Origin: Bordetella parapertussis
Lineage (GTDB): Bacteria > Pseudomonadota > Gammaproteobacteria > Burkholderiales > Burkholderiaceae_C
Assembly: GCA_945888535.1 (NCBI GenBank)
Contig: CAMDAN010000001.1
Span: 1 to 64,000 of the forward strand
Direction of reading: 5' to 3'
Length of the DNA: 64,000 nt
This document shows, piece after piece, positions 26,641-36,022 of this stretch. A program made the position numbers and the translations under genes. Positions within the stretch are counted from its first letter, which is position 1, and every line of letters begins with the position of its first letter. The notes under the pieces were generated by a model that saw nothing but the letters and a program-made list of their open reading frames with translations, had not been told where the DNA came from and did not search any database.

Positions 26641-27416
26641 ACTCTCTCACTCCTCCCTCCCCCTTGTTAAAAGTTGAAAGCTTGTCGCTCACCTTTGGTG
26701 GGGTACAAGCCATTGCCGACTTAAGCCTGGAGGTTTACCCTGGCGAAGTCCTTGCGGTCATAGGCCCCAACGGCGCAGGAAAAACTTCCTTACTCAATGC
26801 GGTAACACGTGTCTTTGACGCAAGTGGTGGCACTATTTTCTATAACAACCAAAATCTGGCCTTGCTACAGCGCCACCAAATCGCCAACCTGGGAATTGCC
26901 AGAACGTTTCAGAATATTGAGTTGTTTGATTCCGCAACGGTCCTTCAAAATTTATTATTGGGACGCAATCGATTTTTCCAAGGACATTGGTGGCAACAAG
27001 TTTTGCGCACCCCTTCCCTCACGCGATTGGAAGAGTCCGCTTATGAAGCCGTTGAAGAAGTGATCGATTTTCTAGATTTAAGTCCCTGGCGTCACACTCT
27101 CATCACGGGATTGCCCTATGGCGTGCGCAAAGTGGTTGAGTTGGGGCGCGCACTCTGCGCCAAACCCGACTTGCTTTTTTTAGATGAGCCTGCTTCTGGA
27201 CTCAATCCTGAAGAAACACGCGATTTGGCGTTTTGGATTGACGATATTCGCAGCGAGTTGGGCATCACTGTTGTGATGGTTGAACACGATATGTCTCTCG
27301 TCAGCGCTGTCGCGGACAGGGTGATATGCATGGCACAGGGGCGTGTGCTGGCACAAGGCACCCCCTCGGATGTTCAAAGCCATCCTGCCGTTATTGCTGC
27401 GTATTTGGGAGCTTAA
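26637..27416 (+). CDS. Second HAAT transporter ATPase, LivG type (TTG start)
   Basis: A 259-residue ATPase with Walker A GPNGAGKTSLL, Walker B LLFLDEPASGLNPEE and the switch VEHDMS. The signature segment reads LPYGVRKVVELGRAL, the LivG variant. The start is taken as TTG at 26637, which overlaps the LivM stop as TTGA and gives a normal N-terminus. The only in-frame ATG, at 26541, would overlap LivM by 100 bases and add about 30 residues with no domain. This choice rests on gene spacing and family length. Confidence 0.9.
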   Translation: MNSLTPPSPLLKVESLSLTFGGVQAIADLSLEVYPGEVLAVIGPNGAGKTSLLNAVTRVFDASGGTIFYNNQNLALLQRHQIANLGIARTFQNIELFDSATVLQNLLLGRNRFFQGHWWQQVLRTPSLTRLEESAYEAVEEVIDFLDLSPWRHTLITGLPYGVRKVVELGRALCAKPDLLFLDEPASGLNPEETRDLAFWIDDIRSELGITVVMVEHDMSLVSAVADRVICMAQGRVLAQGTPSDVQSHPAVIAAYLGA

Positions 27417-27418
27417 AA

Positions 27419-28195
27419 ATGGACCTATTGCTAGAGGTGCGCAACTTAGAAACGTGGTATGGCCCCATTGCCGCAATGCAGGGTGTTAACTTGCAAGTTG
27501 AAAAAGGACAAATGGTTGCCGTACTTGGTGCCAATGGAGCAGGTAAGACAACTCTCCTCAATACGCTTGCGGGAGTCATTGATCCATTCAAAGGTCAGGT
27601 CCTCTTTAATGATCAAGCCATCCATGGACTTGACGCAGATAAGGTATGCCGACATGGTCTCGTTTTAGTCCCCGAGGCCAGACAAATTTATCCTTTCTTA
27701 AGCGTACGAGAAAACTTAAATATGGGGGCTTACACACGACGCGATCCCAGCGGAGTGAGCAAAGACCTAGAAAGAGTCTTTCAGTGGTTCCCTCGATTAA
27801 AAGAGCGTGAGCAACAACACGCCGGTCTACTTTCAGGTGGAGAACAGCAGATGTTAGCCATTGGGAGAGCGTATATGGCTCAACCCAAATTACTGATGCT
27901 CGACGAACCCTCATTAGGACTTTCACCTTTGTTGACTAAGGAGATTTTTAATATCATCAGTCGGATCCGCCAAGAAACGGGAACCTCTGTATTGGTCGTC
28001 GAACAAAACGCAGCCATTGCTTTGGCCCATGCTGATTTTGGTTACATCATGGAACTCGGGCGAATCGTAGCCGCCGATACCTGCGAAGCTTTGAGTCAAA
28101 AGTCGGATGTCAAAGAAGCCTATCTCGGTGGGCATGTTGACCAAGGCCTTAGTGGGACCTCTCAACGTTGGAAGAGACGCAAAACATGGCGCTGA
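27419..28195 (+). CDS. Second HAAT transporter ATPase, LivF type
   Basis: A 258-residue ATPase with Walker A GANGAGKTTLL, signature LSGGEQQMLAIGRAY, Walker B LMLDEPSLGLSP and the usual VVEQNA switch. It begins 2 bases after the LivG stop. After the usual LivF ending (KEAYLGG) there is a tail of about 20 residues (VDQGLSGTSQRWKRRKTWR) that is rich in basic residues and probably not part of the fold. With the two permeases, the LivG ATPase and the binding protein at 30140, it completes the second importer. Confidence 0.92.
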   Translation: MDLLLEVRNLETWYGPIAAMQGVNLQVEKGQMVAVLGANGAGKTTLLNTLAGVIDPFKGQVLFNDQAIHGLDADKVCRHGLVLVPEARQIYPFLSVRENLNMGAYTRRDPSGVSKDLERVFQWFPRLKEREQQHAGLLSGGEQQMLAIGRAYMAQPKLLMLDEPSLGLSPLLTKEIFNIISRIRQETGTSVLVVEQNAAIALAHADFGYIMELGRIVAADTCEALSQKSDVKEAYLGGHVDQGLSGTSQRWKRRKTWR

Positions 28196-28232
28196 AATCA
28201 CAACCAATCTATCAATTCCCACCGAAAACAAA

Positions 28233-30065
28233 ATGAGCCCAGAAAATAAAGTAATCAGCTTCGCAGGGGAGGATACCCCCGCACGACTGTTTCGACAAAG
28301 GTGTAACACCTGGGCGAGACAACCAGCACTGCGGCACAAAAGACGAGGACTTTGGCAAAGCACCAGTTGGGAAGAGTATTACAGCCATGTTCGATCTGTC
28401 GGTTTAGCGATGAAAGCCCTAGGGATAGGCCGCGGCCAGGTCGTATGTGTACTGGCAGAAAACCGTCCAGAGTGGTTGTTTATCGATATGGCTGCGCAGT
28501 GCATGGGAATGGTTGGAAACGGCGTTTACCCCACATCCTCTGGTGAGCAGTTACAACATGTCCTCCTAGATTCAGTTGCACAAATTCTGTTTGTCGAAAA
28601 CCAAGAACAACTGGATAAAACATTAGAAATTCGCGCCAAATGCCCGCAACTCAAGCACATCGTGGTGATGGACCATGATGGTCTTCGCAACTTGGAGGAT
28701 TCTTCAATCAGTTTTTTTGATGATTTCGTATCCAGAGGTCGTAAACTTGCTAAAACCCAATCTGTCGATTTCGAATCTGCGATTGACCAAACCCTTTCTG
28801 ATGACTTGGCATTTTTGGTCTACACCTCTGGAACCACAGGTGCGCCCAAAGGGGCAATGATTTCAAACCGCAACCTGGTATTTCAACTCCAGCTCGCTAC
28901 CCAGTATTTGGATGTTCAACCCGGTGATAAATCGGTGTCCTTTTTACCGCTCTGTCATATCGCAGAACGTATGGCCTCGGTTTACAACCCTTTGGCTATT
29001 GGACTGATCGTTCATTTTCCAGAAAACTCCGGAACTGTTTTTAACGACCTGCGCGAAGTAGCTCCGCATGTCGTCTTCGCACCGCCCCGCTTCTGGGAAA
29101 AAATGTACTCTCAGATTGATTTGTTCATGCGCGATGCAATTTGGCCTGCGCGGTGGGCTTACCAAAACGCCCAGAAATGGAGTTCTGCCTATGTGGAGGA
29201 GCAACTGCAAGGAGTTCGGCCCAAGAATCTAAATGTATTTCAGAGCGCCTTGAATTGGGTTGCACTGCGAAACGTTCGTATTTTTTTGGGTATGCAAAAT
29301 GTGAAAAATGCACTCACAGGAGCAGCACCTGTACCGCCTGATTTAATCCGCTGGTATTTAAGCTGCGGCATCGAACTCCGAGAAGCCTTTGGTATGACGG
29401 AGACCACGGGGTTTTGCACCTCAACGCCTAAAGGCGGTTTGAAATTGGGATGGGCAGGCATCAAGGCACCTGATACGGAAATTCGAATTGGCGAAAGTAA
29501 CGAAATATTAGTCCGTGGTCCTCACGTTTTTGGCGGGTATTGGAACTTGCCAGAAAAAACCAAAGAAACGATTGATGCAGAGGGATGGCTACATACGGGC
29601 GACTGCGGAGAAATCGACTCCGAAGGATATCTTGCCATCCGAGACAGGATTAAAGACATTTTGATCACGTCAGGCGGGAAAAATATAACCCCTAGCCATA
29701 TCGAAAGCCTGATTAAGTTCAGTCCCTACATCACCGATGCAGTCGTCATTGGTGATGCGAGAAAGTACCTCACTTGCTTGGTCATGATCGATCAAGAGCA
29801 TGTGGGGCGTTTCGCCCAAGAACATCAAGTTCCTTACACTGATTTTGGTAGCTTGACACGGTCACTTGAGATCAATGAATTGATTCAAAGTGAAATCGAG
29901 CGCATAAACGCCAAGTTGGCGCGGGTGGAACAAATTAAAGCTTTCAAAATCATTGGCGAGCAACTCACCGCCGAGGACGAAGAATTAACGCCTACGATGA
30001 AACTCAAGCGCAAGGTCATCGCCCGCAAGTATGCGGCGCTGATCGAAACCATGTACCCAAACTGA
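28233..30065 (+). CDS. Long-chain-type acyl-CoA synthetase (AMP-forming)
   Basis: A 610-residue ligase of the FadD15/long-chain group. The A3 motif YTSGTTGAPKGAM is at about residues 197-209, FGMTETTG is A5, TGDCGEIDSEGYLAIRDRIKD covers A7-A8, and the C-terminal LKRKVI holds the terminal Lys region. The ATG at 28233 starts MSPENKV; the frame is open back to 28107, inside the ATPase gene. It sits between the ATPases and the binding protein of one importer, an arrangement often seen where a hydrophobic acid is imported and thio-esterified. Its substrate is probably the acid formed or imported in this block, not a normal fatty acid; that is inference. Confidence 0.9.
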   Translation: MSPENKVISFAGEDTPARLFRQRCNTWARQPALRHKRRGLWQSTSWEEYYSHVRSVGLAMKALGIGRGQVVCVLAENRPEWLFIDMAAQCMGMVGNGVYPTSSGEQLQHVLLDSVAQILFVENQEQLDKTLEIRAKCPQLKHIVVMDHDGLRNLEDSSISFFDDFVSRGRKLAKTQSVDFESAIDQTLSDDLAFLVYTSGTTGAPKGAMISNRNLVFQLQLATQYLDVQPGDKSVSFLPLCHIAERMASVYNPLAIGLIVHFPENSGTVFNDLREVAPHVVFAPPRFWEKMYSQIDLFMRDAIWPARWAYQNAQKWSSAYVEEQLQGVRPKNLNVFQSALNWVALRNVRIFLGMQNVKNALTGAAPVPPDLIRWYLSCGIELREAFGMTETTGFCTSTPKGGLKLGWAGIKAPDTEIRIGESNEILVRGPHVFGGYWNLPEKTKETIDAEGWLHTGDCGEIDSEGYLAIRDRIKDILITSGGKNITPSHIESLIKFSPYITDAVVIGDARKYLTCLVMIDQEHVGRFAQEHQVPYTDFGSLTRSLEINELIQSEIERINAKLARVEQIKAFKIIGEQLTAEDEELTPTMKLKRKVIARKYAALIETMYPN

Positions 30066-30139
30066 GAAGGCCACTCAGGGTATTCACGCATTTCCGAAAA
30101 ATGGCCAAGCGGATATCATTAATCAACAAGGAGACAATT

Positions 30140-31315
30140 ATGCGATTTAATTTTAAAAGTACCATCCTCGCAATGGGCATGTTGCCATTTTTGCTCGGCA
30201 CGGCTCACGCGCAAACACAGGGCGTAAGTGATACCGAAATTTTGATCGGTAGCCATATTGATTTATCCGGTCCAGCGGCCCCAGGTATGCCGATGCTTCG
30301 AAATGGAATGCAATTGCGCATCGACGAAGTCAACGCTGCTGGCGGTGTGCATGGTAGAAAAATAAAACTGCTCGTTGAAGACAATGGCAGCCAACCGCAA
30401 ATGGCTGTTCGTGCAGTTCAAAAACTGGTTAAAAGTGACAATGTTTTCGCGCTGCTTAATTCGTTTGGGTCTGGCGCAAATGCAGCCACTGTAAAAGCGG
30501 CAACCGATGCAGGTGTTTTGGTGTTTGCGCCATGGGCCGCATCTGGAATCATTCAAAAAGTAAGTGGTAACAGTCCCTTACTTTTCACCACGGTTCAAAA
30601 CTACGACACCACAACCAATAACGGTGTTTCTTGGGCCGTCAAAAATTGGAAAGCCCAGAAGGTTGGATTTATCTACCAAGAAGGCCCGTTGGGTGACTTG
30701 GTCAAAGCAGGACTCGTCGAATCGCTCAAAAATAGCTCGGCAACGCTAGCAGCTGAAGCCTCTACCAAGGCTGGTGATATTGATTTTTCATCGCAAGTTG
30801 CAAAAATGAAAGCAGCTAACGTTGACATGATTTTTATGGCCAGTATTTTGCGTGACACAGTGGGTGTGATGTCAGAGGTAAAAAAACTCAACTGGTCAGA
30901 CGTGAAGGTGTTAACAGCCCTTCCAGGACGGTCTTCCATTGTTGCTAAAACAGGCAAAGAGTCAGTCGAAGGTTTATACGGAATTGGTGGCTGGAAATTG
31001 CATGATCCTGAAACCACAGAGCCCGCAGCTAAAAAATTCTTGGCGGATTTCAAACAGAAATTCAACATGGATGCGGATGAAAATGCTGCCAATTCTTACT
31101 CTTACACCTCTTGGTTCATCGCAGGCTTGCAAGCCAATGGCCGTAACCTGAGCTCTCAATCCTTGGCAAAAGCATTGCAAACGGTTCCACACCAAGACTT
31201 CACTACGTATTCACGCCAAACTTTCACGAACAACCATGTAGGCCCTGAAATGGCTTCTATTGACGTGATCAAAAATGGTAAGTGGACCCAAGTTGCTGCG
31301 CCTTCGGGCAAGTAA
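30140..31315 (+). CDS. Second HAAT transporter substrate-binding protein
   Basis: A 391-residue periplasmic receptor. The signal peptide is about residues 1-25 (cleavage after AHA). The mature part starts QTQGVSDTEILIGSHIDLSGP, the standard first strand and ligand loop of this family. AAGGAGAC precedes the ATG at 30140. It is the last gene of the transporter-ligase operon and is followed by a clear terminator (31350-31398). It is not closely similar to the receptor at 6544, so the two importers probably have different ligands. Confidence 0.92.
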   Translation: MRFNFKSTILAMGMLPFLLGTAHAQTQGVSDTEILIGSHIDLSGPAAPGMPMLRNGMQLRIDEVNAAGGVHGRKIKLLVEDNGSQPQMAVRAVQKLVKSDNVFALLNSFGSGANAATVKAATDAGVLVFAPWAASGIIQKVSGNSPLLFTTVQNYDTTTNNGVSWAVKNWKAQKVGFIYQEGPLGDLVKAGLVESLKNSSATLAAEASTKAGDIDFSSQVAKMKAANVDMIFMASILRDTVGVMSEVKKLNWSDVKVLTALPGRSSIVAKTGKESVEGLYGIGGWKLHDPETTEPAAKKFLADFKQKFNMDADENAANSYSYTSWFIAGLQANGRNLSSQSLAKALQTVPHQDFTTYSRQTFTNNHVGPEMASIDVIKNGKWTQVAAPSGK

Positions 31316-31349
31316 CGCTAATTAAAAAGTCCACCTATTCAATAAATCT

Positions 31350-31398
31350 GCAACGCATTCGATGGAAAGAAATTTTCTTTTTGTGCGTTGCATTTTTT
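31350..31398 (+). terminator. Rho-independent terminator after the second HAAT operon
   Basis: An 8-base stem GCAACGCA (31350-31357) pairs with TGCGTTGC (31384-31391). Between them lies a second inner hairpin, AAAGAAA against TTTCTTT. A run of six T follows at 31393-31398. It lies 35 bases after the receptor stop and before the next operon, so it probably ends the transcript that began in the 13-24 kb region or at the transporter. Confidence 0.75.
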
Positions 31399-31489
31399 GA
31401 AGTCCATTTATTTTTAATCGTAAAAAGCAAGCTTCAGAACCCGCTTAATCTGTTGCCGATAAGTCAGTACAACCCACCAGGAGTCTCAA

Positions 31490-33082
31490 ATGGAAAATTT
31501 TGATAAACGCAAATTCTTAAAATTCGCAGCTGCCGGAACTACGGCTAGTATTTTTGGAATTCCGATGCACGTTGCTGCGCAAGCCGCCAAGGGCGGGGTT
31601 TTGGTCATTGGTACGACACAAAAACCACGGCACTTGAACTCCGCTGTTCAAAGTGGGGTAGCAACGATGATGCCTGCGTCTCAGTTATTTGCTTCGCTTA
31701 TTCGCATGGATGCCAACTGGAAGCCCCAGCCCTACCTTGCGGAGCGCTGGGACTTATCCCCTGACAACCGCAGTGTCACGCTATATCTTCGCAAAGACGC
31801 CGTTTTCCATGATGGCAAGCCGATTACGGCCGAAGACGTCAAATTCTCGATCGAGACCATTAGAGACAACCACCCCTTCAAGACTCTGTACGGACCAGTT
31901 AACGCCGTTACGGTGGCAGACCCCCACACCGCAGTAGTCCGACTTTCAGAGCCGCACCCTGCGGTACTTTTAGGCATGTCAACTTCGGCGATCACTCCAA
32001 TCCTTCCGAAACACATTTTTGGCGATGGGACGGATGTAAAGGTTCACCCTAGAAACGCAAATCCCATTGGTTCAGGGCCGTTTAAATTGGTGGAGTTCAA
32101 GCCTGGAGAATTCACAGTCTTAGAGCGCTTTGATAAATTTTTCTTGAAAGATACGCCCAAGCTTAACCGCATCATCATTCGCGAGTTTAAAGATACCTCC
32201 AGCTTGATGCTAGCGTTTGAGCGGGGTGAAATTGATATCCACTCTGAGCTAACGGATGCCGGACACATCAGCCGAGCAAACAAGATGCCCAATGTTACTG
32301 TGTCTTCAACTACAGTCGCTGCTGGTCCTCTCGCATGGCTTGCATTGAACACAAAGAGTCCAAAACTCGCGGATAAGCGAGTCAGGCAAGCCATTAACTT
32401 TGCTATTGATAAAAAATACTTGCTTGAAACGCTTTTGGGCAAAGTTCACACGCGTTCGACAGGGCCGATCACTTCTGGCAGTCCCTTTTATGAGCCCAAA
32501 GTCGAAAAATATGATTTAAATTTACAAAAGGCGGCGCAATTGCTTGACGAAGCCGGGCTTAAGCCTGGGGCCAACGGGATTCGCTTAAGCATCGACTTGG
32601 ATTACATCCCAGGTATCAATGACTTTATGGTTTGCCAAGAATATATAAAAATTGCTCTTTCAAAAGTAGGGGTTGAAGTGAACGTCAGAGCATCCCCTGA
32701 CTTCCCAAGTTGGGCGAGGCGCGTTGCTTCACACCAATTCGATATGACACTTGACTCCGTTTGGAATTGGGGCGACCCAGTGATTGGTGTCCATCGTACT
32801 TGGCTCAGTTCAAACATCAAACCAGGAATTATTTGGTCTAACACCCAGAGCTACAGTAATCCAAAAGTCGATGAACTATTGGCCAATGCAGCAAAGGAAA
32901 CTAGCATGGTCAAGCGCAAAGCAATGTATTCACAGATGCAAAAAATCGTGGTCGATGAATGCCCTGCGGTGTTCATAATCGAAAGCACTTTCAACATGGC
33001 TTTTCACAACAAAATTCAAAACCGCCCCGCCAGTATTTGGGGTTTGTTAGATGGCATCAATGATTCCAGCATCAAAGCTTAA
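31490..33082 (+). CDS. Dipeptide/nickel-type ABC transporter substrate-binding protein
   Basis: A 530-residue periplasmic protein of the SBP_bac_5 (DppA/OppA/NikA) family. The N-terminus KRKFLKFAAAGTTASIFG looks like a twin-arginine-type signal with a Lys-Arg pair. Family features are LAERWDLSPDNRSVTLYLRKDAVFHDGKPITAEDVKFS (key: HDGKP, AEDV) and PIGSGPFKLVEF. An AGGAG site precedes the ATG. It heads a five-gene transporter operon whose composition is AT-rich here and becomes GC-rich by the ATPases. Receptors in this family bind peptides, opines, glycosides or metal chelates; the ligand cannot be told. Confidence 0.92.
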   Translation: MENFDKRKFLKFAAAGTTASIFGIPMHVAAQAAKGGVLVIGTTQKPRHLNSAVQSGVATMMPASQLFASLIRMDANWKPQPYLAERWDLSPDNRSVTLYLRKDAVFHDGKPITAEDVKFSIETIRDNHPFKTLYGPVNAVTVADPHTAVVRLSEPHPAVLLGMSTSAITPILPKHIFGDGTDVKVHPRNANPIGSGPFKLVEFKPGEFTVLERFDKFFLKDTPKLNRIIIREFKDTSSLMLAFERGEIDIHSELTDAGHISRANKMPNVTVSSTTVAAGPLAWLALNTKSPKLADKRVRQAINFAIDKKYLLETLLGKVHTRSTGPITSGSPFYEPKVEKYDLNLQKAAQLLDEAGLKPGANGIRLSIDLDYIPGINDFMVCQEYIKIALSKVGVEVNVRASPDFPSWARRVASHQFDMTLDSVWNWGDPVIGVHRTWLSSNIKPGIIWSNTQSYSNPKVDELLANAAKETSMVKRKAMYSQMQKIVVDECPAVFIIESTFNMAFHNKIQNRPASIWGLLDGINDSSIKA

Positions 33083-33100
33083 ACACTCGGGAAATGTGAG

Positions 33101-34078
33101 TTGAAATTCTTGATTCTGGTGCTGCGCCGGTTACTGGTTGCAGCAGGTTTGATGGTGGCTGTTTTAGCGGTTAACTTTGTGCTGATTCATGCAGCGCCCG
33201 GTGATCCAGCCACCGTGATAGCTGGTGAAATGGGTGGTGGGGACCAGGCTGTCATCGACAGCATTAAAAAAGCGTATGGGCTTGATAAGCCTTTGCCTGA
33301 GCAATTCATCACCTATCTGAGCAAAAGTGTAAGAGGCGATCTCGGCGTGTCTTACACCTACAGCAGGCCCGTGAGTAGCCTGATTGCCGACCGAATTGGG
33401 CCAACCATTTTGTTGGTTTTGACGTCACTCTTGGTGGCTATTACTGTCGGAACACTGTTGGGGGTTTTTGCATCGCTCAAGCCCAAAAGTTTTGCCAGTG
33501 CGGTAGTTACCATTGTTTCATTGGCCGGGCTGGCCATGCCGGTATTTTGGACAGGTATTTTGTTGGTGATCCTTTTTGGCAAAGTCTGGCCGGTGATGCC
33601 CATTGCAGGCATGTACGACGTGCGCAGCTATGGCGCGACTGGCTGGGCGGCCGCGATGGATGCGCTGCACCACTTGGTCTTGCCCGCACTCACACTAACC
33701 CTCGTTTATCTGGCCCAGTACAGCCGTCTGGCACGTGCCAGCATGCTTGAAGTACTTAGCTCGGACTATGTTCGCACCGCTCGGGCCAAGGGTCTGAATG
33801 AGGTTGTGGTGGTCTTCAAACACGCCCTGCGCAATGCTCTGATGCCGATCGTGACGATTGCGGGCTTGCAGTTTGGCAACCTGATCTCAGGGGCGGTATT
33901 GGTCGAAACAGTGTTTTCTTGGCCTGGGTTAGGAACCTTGGCACTGGACGCCATTCTTGGGCGCGATTACCCCACCTTACTGGGCGTTCTGACTTTTTCC
34001 TCTCTCTTTGTGATTTCAGCAAACCTACTCACCGATTTGAGCTACCGTTGGATAGACCCTCGCTTGCGCGGCAAATAA
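33101..34078 (+). CDS. Dpp-type ABC transporter permease, DppB family (TTG start)
   Basis: A 325-residue permease with six hydrophobic segments. The DppB signatures are seen in PGDPATVIAGE near the N-terminus, the cytoplasmic loop SDYVRTARAKGL and the FKHALRNALMPIVTIAGLQ segment. The frame begins with TTG at 33101, 18 bases after the receptor stop; there is no in-frame ATG nearby that keeps the first membrane segment. The stop and the next start overlap as TAATG. Confidence 0.9.
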   Translation: MKFLILVLRRLLVAAGLMVAVLAVNFVLIHAAPGDPATVIAGEMGGGDQAVIDSIKKAYGLDKPLPEQFITYLSKSVRGDLGVSYTYSRPVSSLIADRIGPTILLVLTSLLVAITVGTLLGVFASLKPKSFASAVVTIVSLAGLAMPVFWTGILLVILFGKVWPVMPIAGMYDVRSYGATGWAAAMDALHHLVLPALTLTLVYLAQYSRLARASMLEVLSSDYVRTARAKGLNEVVVVFKHALRNALMPIVTIAGLQFGNLISGAVLVETVFSWPGLGTLALDAILGRDYPTLLGVLTFSSLFVISANLLTDLSYRWIDPRLRGK

Positions 34079-34977
34079 TGACTTCTCTTTCCTCGAATTC
34101 GACACCTTCAACCGAACAACACGCTGTGCTCGCCCTGTCGCCATGGCGTGAAGCTTGGCGGGTATTCCGAAGCAACAAGGCAGCCATGCTGGGCCTGGTC
34201 GTGCTGTTACTGGTGATGCTCATCATGCTGATCGGCCCATCCTTGTACGGCGTAGCTCCTTTTGGCATCTCTGCGCTACCCTTTACAGAACCCTTTACCG
34301 ACTCCCGCTACTGGCTAGGCAGTGATTACCTCGGGCGCGACATCATGGCTGGTATGTTGATCGGTGGTCGCGCCACGCTACTAGTGGGTGTGAGCTCGGC
34401 GGCAATTACCGTGCTTATTGGCATCACTGTTGGCGCACTTGCGGGCTATTTTGGTGGTTGGATCGATGCACTCTTATCGCGCTTGACTGAACTATTCCAA
34501 GTACTCCCTGCCCTGCTGTTTGCCATGGTCTTGGTTACCTTGTTTGAACCGGGTCTGGGCGTGGTTATCTGCGCCATTGGCATGGTCAGCTGGACTGGTA
34601 CCGCCCGCCTGACGCGGGCTGAATTTATTCGCCTGCGTGGACTCGAATACGTTAACGCGGCCCGCACCATGGGAGCCAGCCACTGGCGTCTGATTTGGCA
34701 TGAAATCTTGCCCAACGCCATGGCACCATTGATTGTCTCCGCCACCTTGGTCGTAGGTGTTGCCATACTGTTTGAAGCCGGTCTGAGTTTTCTTGGTTTG
34801 TCCGACCCCAACGTAATGAGCTGGGGCATGATGATTGGCTCTAATCGCCGCCACATTCTGGAGTGCTGGTGGGCCGTGACGCTGCCTGGCGCTGCAATTT
34901 TCCTGACGGTGTTGTCGGTCAGTCTGGTGGGCGATGGCCTTAACGATGCGCTGAATCCCAAAATGCATTTGCGGTGA
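34078..34977 (+). CDS. Dpp-type ABC transporter permease, DppC family
   Basis: A 299-residue permease. The N-terminal PWREAWRVFRSNKAAMLGL, HWLGSDYLGRD-like motif (here YWLGSDYLGRDI), EYVNAARTMGASHWRLIWHEILPNAMAP and LSFLGLSDPNVMSWG all match DppC proteins. It is translationally coupled to DppB by a one-base overlap (TAATG). It forms the second half of the translocation pore. The stop is followed by 34 bases to the first ATPase. Confidence 0.92.
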   Translation: MTSLSSNSTPSTEQHAVLALSPWREAWRVFRSNKAAMLGLVVLLLVMLIMLIGPSLYGVAPFGISALPFTEPFTDSRYWLGSDYLGRDIMAGMLIGGRATLLVGVSSAAITVLIGITVGALAGYFGGWIDALLSRLTELFQVLPALLFAMVLVTLFEPGLGVVICAIGMVSWTGTARLTRAEFIRLRGLEYVNAARTMGASHWRLIWHEILPNAMAPLIVSATLVVGVAILFEAGLSFLGLSDPNVMSWGMMIGSNRRHILECWWAVTLPGAAIFLTVLSVSLVGDGLNDALNPKMHLR

Positions 34978-35011
34978 GCCACAAGTCCCTCGCATAACCC
35001 CCAAAATTGAA

Positions 35012-36022
35012 ATGACTGATACAGCGACCGACATGGTGCCCTTGCTCGAAGTGAAAGGGCTGGGCGTGGAGTTCCAGACCCGAGGCGGTACCGCCCACGT
35101 ACTGGAAGACATCCAACTGCACATCCAACGCGGTGAAACGCTTGGCTTAGTGGGCGAATCCGGTTGCGGCAAAAGCATCACGGCCCTTGCCTTAATGCGG
35201 CTCATTCCGCAGCCGCCTGGCCGAATCACCTCAGGTCAAATTTTGTTTGATGGCCAAGACCTGCTGCAACTACCCGAAGCACAAATGCGGCGTGTGCGCG
35301 GCAACCGTATTTCGATGATTTTTCAGGAACCCATGACCTCGCTGAACCCCGCCTACAGCGTGGGTGATCAGATCACGGAATCGGTGCGCTTGCACCAGGG
35401 CTTGAATGCCAAAGATGGCCTAGCACGGGCGGTTGAGATGCTTGAAGCAGTCGGTATTCCCGACGCTTTGCGACGTGTTCACGAGTACCCCCATCAGTTT
35501 TCTGGTGGCATGCGCCAGCGCGTCATGATCGCCATGGCCTTGGCCTGCCAACCCGATCTTCTGATTGCAGACGAACCCACCACAGCGCTGGATGTGACCG
35601 TGCAAGCGCAAATTTTCGACCTCATCAGGGACTTGCGCGAGCGCAGTGGCACAGCAGTTCTCTTGATTACCCATGACATGGGCGCGGTAGCTGAGATGAC
35701 TGATCGCGTGGCCGTAATGTATGCAGGCCGCATGGTCGAAGAAGGCCCAACCGATGTAGTTTTGTCAAACCCCTGCCACCCCTACACCCAAGGACTGATC
35801 GCATGCGCTCCGGGCCGCAGCCCGCAAAGCCATGGCCAGCCCTTGCAAGAAATTCCGGGCACCGTGCCCTCGCTGCTCGAACGCCAGGGAGGCTGCACCT
35901 TTGCCGATCGCTGCAGCCAGGCGCAGCCGCGCTGCCGCACCACCGTGCCCCCCAGCACCTGGGTACAAAGCGGCCACCGCGTCATGTGCTGGCTCTACCC
36001 CGAAGGAAACCAACATGCGTGA
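35012..36022 (+). CDS. Dpp-type ABC transporter ATPase, DppD family
   Basis: A 336-residue ATPase. Walker A is [10 protein letters not shown], the signature [15 protein letters not shown], and Walker [15 protein letters not shown] with the switch His in LLITHDMG. The C-terminal oligopeptide-transporter extension contains the Cys cluster (GGCTFADRC, then PRC) seen in DppD/OppD proteins, some of which bind an iron-sulphur cluster. It overlaps the next ATPase by 8 bases. Confidence 0.93.
   Translation: MTDTATDMVPLLEVKGLGVEFQTRGGTAHVLEDIQLHIQRGETLGLVGESGCGKSITALALMRLIPQPPGRITSGQILFDGQDLLQLPEAQMRRVRGNRISMIFQEPMTSLNPAYSVGDQITESVRLHQGLNAKDGLARAVEMLEAVGIPDALRRVHEYPHQFSGGMRQRVMIAMALACQPDLLIADEPTTALDVTVQAQIFDLIRDLRERSGTAVLLITHDMGAVAEMTDRVAVMYAGRMVEEGPTDVVLSNPCHPYTQGLIACAPGRSPQSHGQPLQEIPGTVPSLLERQGGCTFADRCSQAQPRCRTTVPPSTWVQSGHRVMCWLYPEGNQHA

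Noticed and set aside
6544-31315. The two HAAT transporters as a duplication
   Set aside because: Gene order and base composition differ and the proteins share only family motifs, so they are independent systems.
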